Origin: an uncultured Oscillospiraceae bacterium
Lineage (GTDB): Bacteria > Bacillota > Clostridia > Oscillospirales > Acutalibacteraceae
NCBI GenBank assembly: GCA_959596515.1
Contig: CAUFXR010000001.1
Coordinates: forward strand, 8,551-72,550
Length of the DNA stretch: 64,000 nt
Reading direction: 5' to 3'
The position numbers were made by a program, and so were the translations under genes. Of the stretch, positions 34,379-43,028 are shown one piece after another. The stretch's first letter is position 1; every line of letters starts with the position of its first letter. Under the pieces are notes generated by a model. That model worked only from the letters and a program-made list of their open reading frames with translations. It was not told the DNA's origin and did no database searches.

Positions 34379-35524
34379 TTAGGTCATGGCCAGCAGATAA
34401 TCATGGAATGTGTAGTTGCAGGCCGATTTAATATTGTTGATCACTAAAATCTCATCAATTCCGTTTTCCGTAGCGTAAGCCGCTAAATTTCCTTCCCAAT
34501 AACGCATATCCAAGACATGGACCTCGTTATAATGAGGAGCTAAAAAAGGAACAAACGCATTCCCGAAAGATTCCTTCAGCACAGCGATCTTTTTGCCGCT
34601 TTTCATCTTGGGATCCTGGTTCTGAATTTTAAACAGCTTGTTATCCCCGCCTAAAAACACGCCGTAAGCGTTGGCTCCCTCAGCGTACTCCGCCAGCATA
34701 CTAGTTTCCAACCACTCGTCAGAGCCCTGATACATCACCTGACAGTCATAATCGCCTGGAATAGAGAAATATTCTACCGTATCCGGATTCTGCTCCAGGA
34801 TCGGCTCCTGGGTGATATCGTACAGGAGGCCAAGCAGACCGGGGATCGATTTTTTCTCCATATCTTCCTGGGCGATCGGGGTAAATCCGGCTACTTCCGC
34901 GAACTTGGTATATGCGTAGTAAGCTCCCAGGCCGGTCCAGTGGTGGTCCGTATTGAAATATAAGTACTCCAGCTTGTGCAGGGACAAAACGTCGTATGCA
35001 TCCACGCCCTTTACCTCGGCGCTGTAATTATTGTAGACCGCGTCCAGAGTCGGACGTTCGGACACCGAGAAATCCGCCTTGTATTTTTCCGGCAGTGCGA
35101 ATTCCACATGTGTGGGCACCACAATATTATAAACCTCCGCGTCAGGCACCGCCCGCTTGATCGAGGAAATCACCTCGGCGTAATCGGCAGCCTGCTCCTG
35201 GCAGTCATAAAACGCCTCTAAAGCCATCTTTCCGTACATAATGATTCCCTCGTTCAGATAAGGCTCCGCCGTAGGATCCTCCGGAATTTCTGGAATCGAC
35301 TGAACCTCACTGGAAGAGGCCTCGGAGCTTTCCGGCTTCTGAGAGGATGTCTCCTCCTGAGAGCTGGGTTCCGTCTGTGACGGCGCCTCAGAAGAGGGCG
35401 CGGATGAGGTTTCCCCCGCGTTTGAGGAACATCCGGCTGTGAAGAGCATTACAGCGGCCAGCACCACCGCAAGTCCTTTTGGGGTGAAGATTCTGCTATT
35501 CTTTACGCGATCTTTTATTTTCAT
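34379..35524 (-). CDS. DHHW family lipoprotein (AlgJ/SGNH-like)
   Basis: A 381-residue exported lipoprotein. The signal sequence ends in the lipobox TAGC (Cys32), followed by a Ser/Glu/Pro-rich linker to about residue 80. The folded domain carries the family signature TDHHWTGLGAYYAY near residue 200, with SFGNAFVPFLAPHYNEVHVLDMRY near residue 320. The family resembles the SGNH-like AlgJ/AlgX domains involved in O-acetylation of exopolysaccharides; activity in Firmicutes is unproven. ATG 35524 is chosen for the AGAGGG eight bases upstream; an in-frame start at 35545 has none. No polysaccharide genes are adjacent. Confidence 0.85.
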   Translation of the reverse strand: MKIKDRVKNSRIFTPKGLAVVLAAVMLFTAGCSSNAGETSSAPSSEAPSQTEPSSQEETSSQKPESSEASSSEVQSIPEIPEDPTAEPYLNEGIIMYGKMALEAFYDCQEQAADYAEVISSIKRAVPDAEVYNIVVPTHVEFALPEKYKADFSVSERPTLDAVYNNYSAEVKGVDAYDVLSLHKLEYLYFNTDHHWTGLGAYYAYTKFAEVAGFTPIAQEDMEKKSIPGLLGLLYDITQEPILEQNPDTVEYFSIPGDYDCQVMYQGSDEWLETSMLAEYAEGANAYGVFLGGDNKLFKIQNQDPKMKSGKKIAVLKESFGNAFVPFLAPHYNEVHVLDMRYWEGNLAAYATENGIDEILVINNIKSACNYTFHDYLLAMT

Positions 35525-35646
35525 GGTCTTTACCCTCTTTCTCATGATACTTTTGTGCTTATAAGGTCCCTTTGTCTGTTTCGGAACTTTTCGCTAAAAA
35601 AGGGGAGCGAAGTACCTGTATTATAACAAAAATCGCCTTCACTTTC

Positions 35647-35692
35647 AAGGAAAGAGCCGCCAATCATAAAATTGGCGGCTCTTTCCTTTTTG
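35647..35692. terminator. long hairpin between the DUF1540 and DHHW genes
   Basis: A perfect 18-bp stem (35647-35664 and 35671-35688) with a 6-nt loop, followed on the plus strand by TTTTT. It probably terminates the minus-strand DUF1540 gene, although the T-run is better on the plus strand. Confidence 0.75.
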
Positions 35693-35789
35693 TCGAATTT
35701 TTTGTTTAGGAAGGATTGTTGGTTGATAGCAGGTCGCGAAAAATTTTAACGATCGCCGGTAAATCTCCCAGATGTGCCGTAAACCAAAG

Positions 35790-35966
35790 TTAGCAGCACT
35801 GTTTGGGCTGGAAGGATTCACAGTCAGTACACTGGCAAACAGTGGGGTTTGCCTCGTGGGTGCCTACGGTAATGCTTTCCAGAGCGCAGTAATTCTTGCT
35901 GCCGCAATGGTTTTTACACTGTACCACACTGCAGCGGATGCTCTCGTTTGCCTTACAATGATCCAT
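35790..35966 (-). CDS. DUF1540 cysteine-rich small protein
   Basis: A 58-residue protein beginning MDHCKANESIRCSVVQCKNHC, with nine cysteines spaced as in DUF1540 domains, a likely metal-binding fold common in spore-forming Clostridia. Function is unknown. ATG 35966 follows GAGGTG by six bases. An upstream in-frame start at 36014 adds 16 residues without a ribosome binding site, so it was not used. It is monocistronic, bounded by the hairpin at 35647-35688. Confidence 0.85.
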   Translation of the reverse strand: MDHCKANESIRCSVVQCKNHCGSKNYCALESITVGTHEANPTVCQCTDCESFQPKQCC

Positions 35967-36215
35967 TCGTTTCACCTCAATCTTTATTTCACAGGACAGT
36001 TTTTCCCGTCGCAAAGGGCCTATCTAGATTCCGGTCCTTATTGGTTTTCGGTCTTTTCTGTCCAAGATTAGTATACCTTGTTTCCCTCGGGTTATCTCTT
36101 GAAAAAAATGGAAAATTATAAAATTCATTTGGCTTTTTCCGTGTTCCGTAAAAAGTCAAAAGCGGCGGCAACACCGAAAGCAAGAAAAGCCCCTTCATGC
36201 CGTCCAATTTTACAT

Positions 36216-36443
36216 GTGTGCCAAGCCATCCGCTCTCTTTTTTATCCGGTTTCTCCGGCGACGGCGCCGAAACGCCAAGCCATCCGCTCCTGCGCCGCTC
36301 TCTCTTCTATTCGGTTTCTCCGGCGACGGCGCCGAAACGCCAAGCTATCCGCTCCTGCGCCGCTCTCTCTTCTATCTGGTTTCTCCGGCGACGGCGCCAA
36401 AACGCCAAGCCATCCGCTCCTGCGCTGTTCTCTCTATCGTTTA
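36216..36443. repeat. 65-bp tandem repeat, about 3.4 copies
   Basis: Copies begin with GGTTTCTCCGGCGAC at 36248, 36313 and 36378, a period of exactly 65 bp. A partial copy lies before them. Each unit holds CGGCGACGGCGCCG and CCAAGCCATCCGCTCCTGCG. Because 65 is not a multiple of three, the open frames across it are not a repeated protein. The rest of the gap (35967-36215 and 36444-36510) shows no gene. Confidence 0.9.
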
Positions 36444-36510
36444 CAGGTAAAAATCATTTTTCCCTGCGGCTCTTCTGCTTTTTGCTCTCCCCAGCTGATA
36501 TCCGACTTTT

Positions 36511-36852
36511 TCAAAACAACTTTAAAATAGCCAAATTTAAGATTTTAGGCTCTGCGCGGTCGACCCAAAAAGCAGCCCCGTATATCTCGCATGAGGACAA
36601 ACGACAAGGGCGTGCCCGTTTGGGCAAGTCCCATACAATAAAACTATCTAGTGCAGTCTCACCATTTACAACACTTGTTGCATTAACAAAATTAAGAAAC
36701 TTTTTCTTTTCTTCGCCGGAAAGCTTAGATGTTAAATACTCCTCTGCATCGTTTAATACTCCAAGTTCTTTTGCCATTGTTTTATTTGCGCTAATGCCTC
36801 TTGCTTGCGGCTCGATATTGCCGTAATAAAACTGTTCTATAAATCCAGACAT
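36511..36852 (-). pseudogene. small DUF6809-like protein with disrupted C terminus
   Basis: The first 70 residues (MSGFIEQFYYGNIEPQ, then NDAEEYLTSKLSGEEKKKFLNFV and ETALDSFI) resemble small Firmicutes proteins that usually end in an FxxGFRLGA motif. Here the chain departs after DSFIV into an unrelated basic stretch (WDLPKRARPCR) and runs on for 35 residues, so the 3' end looks replaced or frameshifted. ATG 36852 has AGGAGG ten bases upstream, indicating a formerly functional gene. The family name is from memory and moderately sure. Confidence 0.55.
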
Positions 36853-36923
36853 ATCTTGTGTGCCTCCTTTCATTTACATTGTAAATGAAAATGAGAATGA
36901 TAACCAATGTGCCGATTATAAAA

Positions 36924-36966
36924 AAATACCGAGAAAAACCGGTTACAGTTTTTCTCGGTATTTATC
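36924..36966. terminator. terminator of the htrA gene
   Basis: A perfect 16-bp stem (36924-36939 and 36948-36963) with an 8-nt loop. A-rich bases on its left side give a U-run for minus-strand transcription coming from htrA. Confidence 0.85.
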
Positions 36967-37076
36967 TTTGAGTTTGCCTTTGCTTAGTCCGATAAATGTG
37001 TGAAATAAACGATTTTCAAATTACTTCTTTATTGGGCGTTAGCATTAAGGCACGCCCTTGCTGTGGGGAAACTATT

Positions 37077-38597
37077 TTAAAATCCAAATTGACTCAGCCA
37101 ATCTCTCAGAGATCCGCTTTGTGAGTCTTCGGGAGTCTGCTGAGAATCCTGTCCGTCGCTGCCTTGGCCGGCACTTTCGTCAGTGCTGTTTTCCTCACTG
37201 CTCGTGGTGTCCGGTTTGCTTTCCTGTAGGGTAGATTCCACGGTCATGGTCTTGCCATCCCGGATAATGACGATGGACAAGGTGTCGCCAACCGCATGAT
37301 CCTGAATGATGGACTTGACCTCATCAGCCGAACTAACTGCGGTTCCGTCTACGGAAACGATACAGTCGCCCGCCTGCAGGTTATTCGCTTCATTGGTCGT
37401 CTTAAGCACATACACGCCAAGCTGGTTTACGCGGTACATCATGGCGGTCTGTTCATTGGTGATATTCACCAGGTTTACTCCCAAGCTGGGACGTCCGGTC
37501 ACATAGCCGTTGGTAGAAAGCTCCTGGATTACTTCTTTTACATCATCGATAGGAATCGCGAAGCCTAGGCCCTCGATGGTAGTGCCGTCGGAGGTGGTGC
37601 CTCCGGATTTAGCTACCACAATGCCAACCAGCTCGCCTTTATCGTTAAACAAGCCGCCGCCTGAGTTACCGGGATTAATCGCCGCGTTGGTCTGCAGCAG
37701 AGACATGCTATTGCCGTTTAAGGTGATATCCCGATCCAGCGCGCTGATGATACCGCTGGTAACCGTACCGCCCAGTTGTCCTAACGGATTGCCGATGACA
37801 ACAGCCGTATCGCCTACCTGAAGGTCAGAAGAATTTCCTATCACCGCGGGCTGGAGGCCTGTAGCTTCCACTTTCAGCAAGGCTACATCAGTTTCCGAGT
37901 CGGTGCCGATCAGTTTAGCGTCATAGGCCGTGCCGTCTTTCGTGGTAACCGTGATCTTTTCCGCGCCGTCGATGACGTGGTTATTGGTAACAATATAGCC
38001 ATCGTCGCTGATGATGACGCCGCTGCCAGCGCCGGTTTGTACGTACTGTTGCATGTAAATATCAGTGGTTACCGCCTCTGTGGTAATCTCCACAACTGAA
38101 GGCGCCGTCATAGAAGCTACATCAGAAACGCTCATGGAATTGCCGGTATAACTGACCGCATTGGTGTTTTCGTCACCGGAAGGCTGTACAGTAGTGATAT
38201 TGACGCTATTGCCGGAATCGCTGCCCTTCGCCAGCTGATATCCCAGAACGCCGCCTCCTACGCCAAGGCCGCCGGCGGCGAGAATTACCAGCGCCATAAA
38301 GACGGCCGCCGCTTTTCGGCTTAAATAGTGGGGCTTCTTCTCTTTCTTTTTCTTCGGCGGAATAGGAGCGGTTCCGGTCACTGGAGTCGCTGTGGTGTTT
38401 ACAACGTTCTGATATGGGGATTGATAGGAATAATGATATGTGGAGTCCCCTGATGTCTGGTTGTTATATGTCTGAGCGGTTTGTTCCTGGCTGCTCGCCT
38501 GACTGTAGGACGCCTCCCCACTCTGCTCGTTTGCATTGTTTTTAGAATTCCCGTAGTTTTGACCTTGATTGGGATCATATGGATTATAGTTGTTCAT
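37077..38597 (-). CDS. htrA: HtrA/DegP-like membrane-anchored serine protease
   Basis: A 506-residue envelope protease of the S1C family that degrades misfolded exported proteins. A cytoplasmic Asn/Gln/Ser-rich N terminus (about 1-90) is followed by one membrane anchor (about 92-118). The trypsin-like domain carries the triad His in VTNNHVID, Asp in SETDVALLKV and Ser in NPGNSGGGLF. A single PDZ domain follows (about 375-465), then an acidic Ser/Gln-rich tail. The domain order and length match Bacillus HtrA/YycK-type proteins. ATG 38597 follows AAGGAGG. It is monocistronic, terminated at 36924-36963. Confidence 0.92.
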   Translation of the reverse strand: MNNYNPYDPNQGQNYGNSKNNANEQSGEASYSQASSQEQTAQTYNNQTSGDSTYHYSYQSPYQNVVNTTATPVTGTAPIPPKKKKEKKPHYLSRKAAAVFMALVILAAGGLGVGGGVLGYQLAKGSDSGNSVNITTVQPSGDENTNAVSYTGNSMSVSDVASMTAPSVVEITTEAVTTDIYMQQYVQTGAGSGVIISDDGYIVTNNHVIDGAEKITVTTKDGTAYDAKLIGTDSETDVALLKVEATGLQPAVIGNSSDLQVGDTAVVIGNPLGQLGGTVTSGIISALDRDITLNGNSMSLLQTNAAINPGNSGGGLFNDKGELVGIVVAKSGGTTSDGTTIEGLGFAIPIDDVKEVIQELSTNGYVTGRPSLGVNLVNITNEQTAMMYRVNQLGVYVLKTTNEANNLQAGDCIVSVDGTAVSSADEVKSIIQDHAVGDTLSIVIIRDGKTMTVESTLQESKPDTTSSEENSTDESAGQGSDGQDSQQTPEDSQSGSLRDWLSQFGF

Positions 38598-38729
38598 ACT
38601 GACTTCCTCCTTGAATCTATCTTGAATGATCTTTTTGATCTTGATTTTATGATAAATCGGAAAAGTGATGGTTTTTTGATAGACAAATGAATAAAGCTTA
38701 AAAGCTTATATAAAAAATTGTGAACAGCT

Positions 38730-38966
38730 TCACAATTTAATAACATTTTGGTTTTCGCTATCGCTAATAGTGCCGCGAAAGGATTTGAGCCCATCTTTAA
38801 CAGTTCCTATTGCTCTACTTATTGCTCTACTTATTGCTTTACTTATCGCTCTACATATCGCTTTACTTATCGCTTTACTTATTGCTTTACATATTCCTTT
38901 ACTTATTTCTTTACGAATTCCTTTGCTAAGAAGCGTCAACTCGTCAAAAATACGATTCCAGTTCAT
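38730..38966 (-). CDS. doubtful repeat-encoded small protein
   Basis: A 78-residue frame whose middle is a tetrapeptide repeat (KAIS/KAIC/RAIS, about ten units) encoded by the 12-bp minisatellite, flanked by non-repeat ends. It lacks a clear ribosome binding site. A second frame (38944-39138, minus) ends with RLEMIRDELESYF just where this one begins, and loss of one base in the A5 run at 38945-38949 would fuse the two into one helical protein. It is either a frameshifted gene or not a gene. Confidence 0.25.
   Translation of the reverse strand: MNWNRIFDELTLLSKGIRKEISKGICKAISKAISKAICRAISKAISRAISRAIGTVKDGLKSFRGTISDSENQNVIKL
38807..38926. repeat. 12-bp minisatellite, about ten copies
   Basis: Imperfect tandem copies of TTATTGCTTTAC (variants with TCG, CTC, ACA). 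Since 12 is a multiple of three, several frames are open through it, giving KAIS-type repeats on the minus strand and hydrophobic LIAL-type repeats on the plus strand. Confidence 0.9.
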
Positions 38967-39562
38967 CACGGATCATTTCCAGTCTCTTATCCAGAAATCC
39001 TAACCTGTTTCGGATAGATCCCAGCGTATTAGCGTATTGTGATCTAAGGCATCCAGGCCGCAATAGTTTTCCATGCGGGATTCCCGCTACTGACCCTCCT
39101 TGGAAAGCTCCATCTCTGGATCGATCCTTCCCTGACAAGGGACTTTGTTTCCGAAAGGAAGCCTTTTGCAGTTTCGTTACCCTTTCTCCCTATTCTTATG
39201 CCGCAATCTAAAAAGGTTATGCGGTGACAAAGGTCCAACGCGAAAATTTTGTCAGTGGCCACGTTTTTTCAGGAAATTTCCCGGGTGCGCTATGATTCCC
39301 TTAGGATAAACATAACTCTCCTCTGAATTTAAAATTGGCGCCACAGACGGTTTTGTCTGTCGGGAACACACACTTTCTGATCTCACAACCAGAAATTTTC
39401 ACTGCTCGCTTTCCAACGAGAATTTTTAACGTCCGTTTCGTTCTCTGTCAAAACTCCTCTGGAAAGCTATCCGGCGCCCAAATGAACCCACGCGAAAACG
39501 CCGAAAGGATTCCACAGCGTTCTCTACGTCACGGTACGGCGGGCGCCTGCCCTTTCAAATGA

Positions 39563-39603
39563 AAAAAGCCTATCTTCCCGTCTGGAAAAGATAGGCTTTT
39601 TTT
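39563..39603. terminator. bidirectional terminator
   Basis: A 14-bp stem, AAAAAGCCTATCTT (39563-39576) and AAGATAGGCTTTTT (39588-39601), with an 11-nt loop. It lies downstream of the minus-strand DUF3048 gene, with T-runs in both directions. Confidence 0.9.
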
Positions 39604-39636
39604 CAGTGGTTCCAAATTGAGCTGTTGGGCTCAAGG

Positions 39637-40743
39637 CTATTCAAACGTGACAGAACCGCTAAGGGGTACACAGCAGACGTAAACGTTGCCGGGAATCATA
39701 ATCAGGGCTTCGCCCGTTTCCGTAGTATAGTAAAAGGGCGTATCATAGCTGTCCTTATGCCAGACGACTGGGATGATTTTTCCTTGGCTCATATAATAAC
39801 CATCCCCGCTGCCGATCAGGTCCATCTGCTGTAAAAGTCCCCCGTCGGAGCTATAGGTAGGAATATACAGCGCCAGCACGTTCTGCCGGGTGACCTGAAC
39901 GCTATAGGTGCCGTCCATCTGGGCTTCTCCAAACTGTCCCACCAGATAGGTTTGCCCAGCGGCGTCATAGGTAAAGGTGGTATCTTTATAGGAGGAAAAA
40001 GAAGCGCATAAATAATCAGCCTTTTCGCCGGCGAGAACCTGGGAATCCGTTTCGGAAAACACCTGGGTCTCTGGGGACGAACCCTCATAGCTTCTCCGGA
40101 CGCCGTAATTGGCGATCCCATTTTCCAGCAGTTCTCCTGAGGTCAGTACACTATGCTCATAGCCCAGATTCTCCCGCCGCCATTCGTCTCTCCACATCAT
40201 ATCCGTACCCAGGTCAAACTCATCGATAACCCCGCTCCCCAGAAGGGCATAGGCTTCCTCACTGCCGCCGGAATGCATATAAACCGCGTCCATCCCTTGA
40301 GCGATCCGGATATAGTATGGCCTGGCGCTGCGAACGCTGCCGATCTCCGTGATCCCTTCGGGATCCTTGAAGCAGGCCATGATCCTGGTAATGCCTCCCT
40401 CCGCCAAACATTCATACATCACGTCGGATTTGGACACTCCCATCAGCGGCTGGGCGATATCAATATTGTTAATCATCACCGCCAAAGGCCGGTTGTTTTC
40501 TTTCGCCTCGTCCATTGGCAGTCCGGTCAGATCGTTGACTCCTTTCAGAGCCGGCTCTTCCAGTTCTGAAACTTCAGAAACCTCGCTGACGCTGGAGGTC
40601 TCCACACGGCTGACCACCTTGGACTCTGTTTCCGGCAGATCCGCCGGGGCACTCTGCTGGCTGCAGGCCTGAAGCAAGCATCCGCCGGTCAGCATTACCG
40701 CCACCAGCGCTACGCTGCACACCGTCTTGGTAACTTTTTTCAT
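39637..40743 (-). CDS. DUF3048 domain lipoprotein (YerB-like)
   Basis: A 368-residue exported lipoprotein. The lipobox LQAC places the lipidated cysteine at residue 27. A Ser/Glu-rich linker follows, then the N-terminal DUF3048 half (NDLTGLPMDEAKENNRPLAVMINN, MYECLAEGGITRIMACF, GSVRSARPYYIRIAQ) and the C-terminal half (VTRQNVLALYIP, GEALIMIPGNVYVC). B. subtilis YerB is the nearest named family member; the function is unknown. ATG 40743 follows AAGGAAGGG, whereas the in-frame start at 40773 lacks a site. It is monocistronic, ending before the terminator at 39563-39603. Confidence 0.9.
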   Translation of the reverse strand: MKKVTKTVCSVALVAVMLTGGCLLQACSQQSAPADLPETESKVVSRVETSSVSEVSEVSELEEPALKGVNDLTGLPMDEAKENNRPLAVMINNIDIAQPLMGVSKSDVMYECLAEGGITRIMACFKDPEGITEIGSVRSARPYYIRIAQGMDAVYMHSGGSEEAYALLGSGVIDEFDLGTDMMWRDEWRRENLGYEHSVLTSGELLENGIANYGVRRSYEGSSPETQVFSETDSQVLAGEKADYLCASFSSYKDTTFTYDAAGQTYLVGQFGEAQMDGTYSVQVTRQNVLALYIPTYSSDGGLLQQMDLIGSGDGYYMSQGKIIPVVWHKDSYDTPFYYTTETGEALIMIPGNVYVCCVPLSGSVTFE

Positions 40744-41013
40744 AATTACCCTTCCTTTTTTGAGTTCACTCACTTGATTTTTGGGGGCGCCTTTCGATTC
40801 GGCGCCTGTGGAGTTTAGGGCCTGTGGTGAAAATAAAGGCTATGCCTATCCTCAACGGAACTTGTCCATCCCTTGCCCTCAATGTTCCAAAATCAAACCC
40901 GCTGAAGATTCACCCTAACGGGAGATCCCCCCAAAAAGTTTTCAGTATTGTTATATTATAACAGAGAAAGCCGTAAAAATCATCTGTTTTCTACGGATCT
41001 CCAGGGGTTTTGG

Positions 41014-41041
41014 TTGAATTTTACTTTGAAAATGGTATAAT
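41014..41041 (+). promoter_or_regulatory. promoter of metG-tatD
   Basis: The -35 box TTGAAT (41014-41019) and extended -10 box TGGTATAAT (TATAAT at 41036-41041) are separated by 16 nt. The transcript leader is only about 30 nt, so there is no room for a T-box. Confidence 0.75.
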
Positions 41042-41075
41042 AATTTTATATGATTTTTGTGGAGGTAATTTTACC

Positions 41076-43028
41076 ATGGATCAAAAGACCTTTTATATTA
41101 CCACGCCGATTTATTACCCTTCAGGGAAAGCCCATATCGGCCACAGCTACTGCACTGTGGCTACCGATGCGATTGCCAGATACAAGAGAATGCAGGGCTA
41201 TGATGTCATGTTCCTCACCGGCACTGACGAGCACGGCCAAAAAATCGAGCTGAACGCCGCCAAAGCCGGGGTGACACCCAAGCAGTATGTGGATGAGATT
41301 GTCGCCGGCTTCCAGGATCTTTGGAAGCTTTTAAACATTAGCAACGACCGGTTTATCCGCACCACCGATGACTATCACGTAAAAGCGGTTCAGAAAATTT
41401 TCAAGGAACTTTATGACCGTGGTGAAATCTACAAAGGCAAATATGAGGGTTGGTACTGCACCCCCTGCGAGTCCTTCTGGACAGAAACCCAGCTGAAAGA
41501 CGGCAAATGTCCCGACTGTGGCCGCGAGGTCAAATGGGCTGAGGAGGAAGCTTATTTCTTCAAACTGGGCAACTACGCCGACAGACTTCTGAAACTTTAT
41601 GAGGATCAGCCGAACTTTATTCAGCCGGAGAGCCGGAAAAATGAGATGATCCAGTTTATCAAAAACGGCCTGGATGACCTGTGCGTCTCCCGGACCAGTT
41701 TCACCTGGGGAATTCCCGTGGACTTTGATCCCAAGCATGTGGTTTACGTTTGGCTGGATGCTCTGACCAACTATATCACCGCCATGGGCTACGGCTCCGA
41801 CGATGATTCCGATTACCGGAAATACTGGCCGGCGGATGTTCATTTCATCGGTAAGGAAATCGTCCGGTTCCACACCATTATCTGGCCCGCGATCCTGATG
41901 GCTTTGGATCTCCCCCTGCCCAAGCAGGTCTACGGCCACGGCTGGCTCTTATTCGGGGACGGGAGCAAAATGTCCAAGTCTAAAGGCAATGTGGTGGATC
42001 CGGTGATCCTTTGCGAACGCTATGGCGTGGACGCCATCCGGTATTTCCTTCTGCGGGAAATCCCCTTCGGCGCCGACGGACTTTTCACCAATGAGGCTCT
42101 GATCAACCGTATCAATTACGACCTGGCCAATGACCTGGGAAATCTGCTTTCCCGGACTACCGCCATGGTTCAAAAATATTTCGGCGGTTCCATTCCCGCC
42201 CAACGTCAGGCGGACGACCTGGATCAGGATTTGATCGCTATGGCTACCTCGCTGCGGAAGCGCTATGAGGAAAGCATGGACGGTTTCCAGTTCTCCAATG
42301 CCCTGGCGGAGGTATGGAAGCTGATCGCCCGCTCCAACAAGTATATCGACGAAACTATGCCCTGGGCTCTGGGCAAAGATCCGGAAAAAGCGCCGCGCTT
42401 AGCGGCGGTGCTGTACAACCTGTGCGAGTGTCTGCGGATCGTCTCGATTCTCATCACGCCCTTCATGCCGGAAACAGCGCCTAAGATTCAGACTCAAATC
42501 GGCGCCGGCGCCGAGGTCTGCACCTGGGAAAGCGCCGAACAGTGGGGTCTGCTTCCCGACAGCGCTGTCATCAGTAAAGGCGAAACCCTGTTCCCCCGAA
42601 TCGACGTAGCCAAGGAAATCGCCGAGCTGGATGAGATCCTGATTCAGACGCCCGCCGAGAAAAAAGCGGATGCCCCAAAGCAGGAAGAACCTATCGAGGG
42701 TGTCGCCATGATCGGTATTGATGATTTTGCCAAGGTAGAGCTGCGGGTAGCGGAGATTGTCGCCTGTGAGCCGGTCAAGAAGGCTAAGAAGCTCTTAAAG
42801 CTCACCCTGAACGACGGCCAGGGTCAGAGAATCGTGGCCTCCGGTATTGCGAAATATTATACTCCTGATCAGCTGATCGGCCGGCACATTGTTTTGGTGG
42901 CCAACCTGAAACCCGCCATACTGTGCGGCGTGGAAAGCTGCGGCATGATTCTGGCCGCTGACTGCGCTGACGGCAACGTAAAAGTGATCTTTGTCGATGA
43001 CATTCCCGCGGGGAGCAAAATTCGATGA
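41076..43028 (+). CDS. metG: methionyl-tRNA synthetase
   Basis: Charges tRNA-Met with methionine. The 650 residues include the class I catalytic core with YYPSGKAHIGHSY (HIGH motif), a CxxC zinc knuckle pair (CTPCESFW and CPDCGREV) and the KMSKS loop (GSKMSKSKGN). An anticodon-binding helical domain and a fused C-terminal OB-fold tRNA-binding domain (from about residue 548, FAKVELRVAEIVACEPVKKAKKL) follow. This is the MetG1-type layout of Firmicutes. ATG 41076 is preceded by GGAGG (41061-41065); an earlier in-frame start at 41010 lies before the promoter -10 and was rejected. It overlaps tatD by four bases. Confidence 0.96.
   Translation: MDQKTFYITTPIYYPSGKAHIGHSYCTVATDAIARYKRMQGYDVMFLTGTDEHGQKIELNAAKAGVTPKQYVDEIVAGFQDLWKLLNISNDRFIRTTDDYHVKAVQKIFKELYDRGEIYKGKYEGWYCTPCESFWTETQLKDGKCPDCGREVKWAEEEAYFFKLGNYADRLLKLYEDQPNFIQPESRKNEMIQFIKNGLDDLCVSRTSFTWGIPVDFDPKHVVYVWLDALTNYITAMGYGSDDDSDYRKYWPADVHFIGKEIVRFHTIIWPAILMALDLPLPKQVYGHGWLLFGDGSKMSKSKGNVVDPVILCERYGVDAIRYFLLREIPFGADGLFTNEALINRINYDLANDLGNLLSRTTAMVQKYFGGSIPAQRQADDLDQDLIAMATSLRKRYEESMDGFQFSNALAEVWKLIARSNKYIDETMPWALGKDPEKAPRLAAVLYNLCECLRIVSILITPFMPETAPKIQTQIGAGAEVCTWESAEQWGLLPDSAVISKGETLFPRIDVAKEIAELDEILIQTPAEKKADAPKQEEPIEGVAMIGIDDFAKVELRVAEIVACEPVKKAKKLLKLTLNDGQGQRIVASGIAKYYTPDQLIGRHIVLVANLKPAILCGVESCGMILAADCADGNVKVIFVDDIPAGSKIR

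Larger units (their letters stand above)
38598..39636. other. 1-kb gene-poor, repeat-bearing gap
   Basis: Between htrA and the DUF3048 gene. It contains a 10-bp hairpin AAATTGTGAA/TTCACAATTT (38715-38738), the 12-bp minisatellite (38807-38926) with its doubtful reading frame, and the terminator at 39563-39603. The stretch 38970-39560 shows only short overlapping frames. Confidence 0.5.

Noticed and set aside
36078..36530. Open frames across the 65-bp repeats
   Set aside because: The repeat length is not a multiple of three, so each copy is read in a different frame; no ribosome binding site.
40774..41075. T-box riboswitch before metG
   Set aside because: The promoter at 41014-41041 leaves a leader of about 30 nt, too short for a T-box, and no specifier hairpin or antiterminator sequence was seen.
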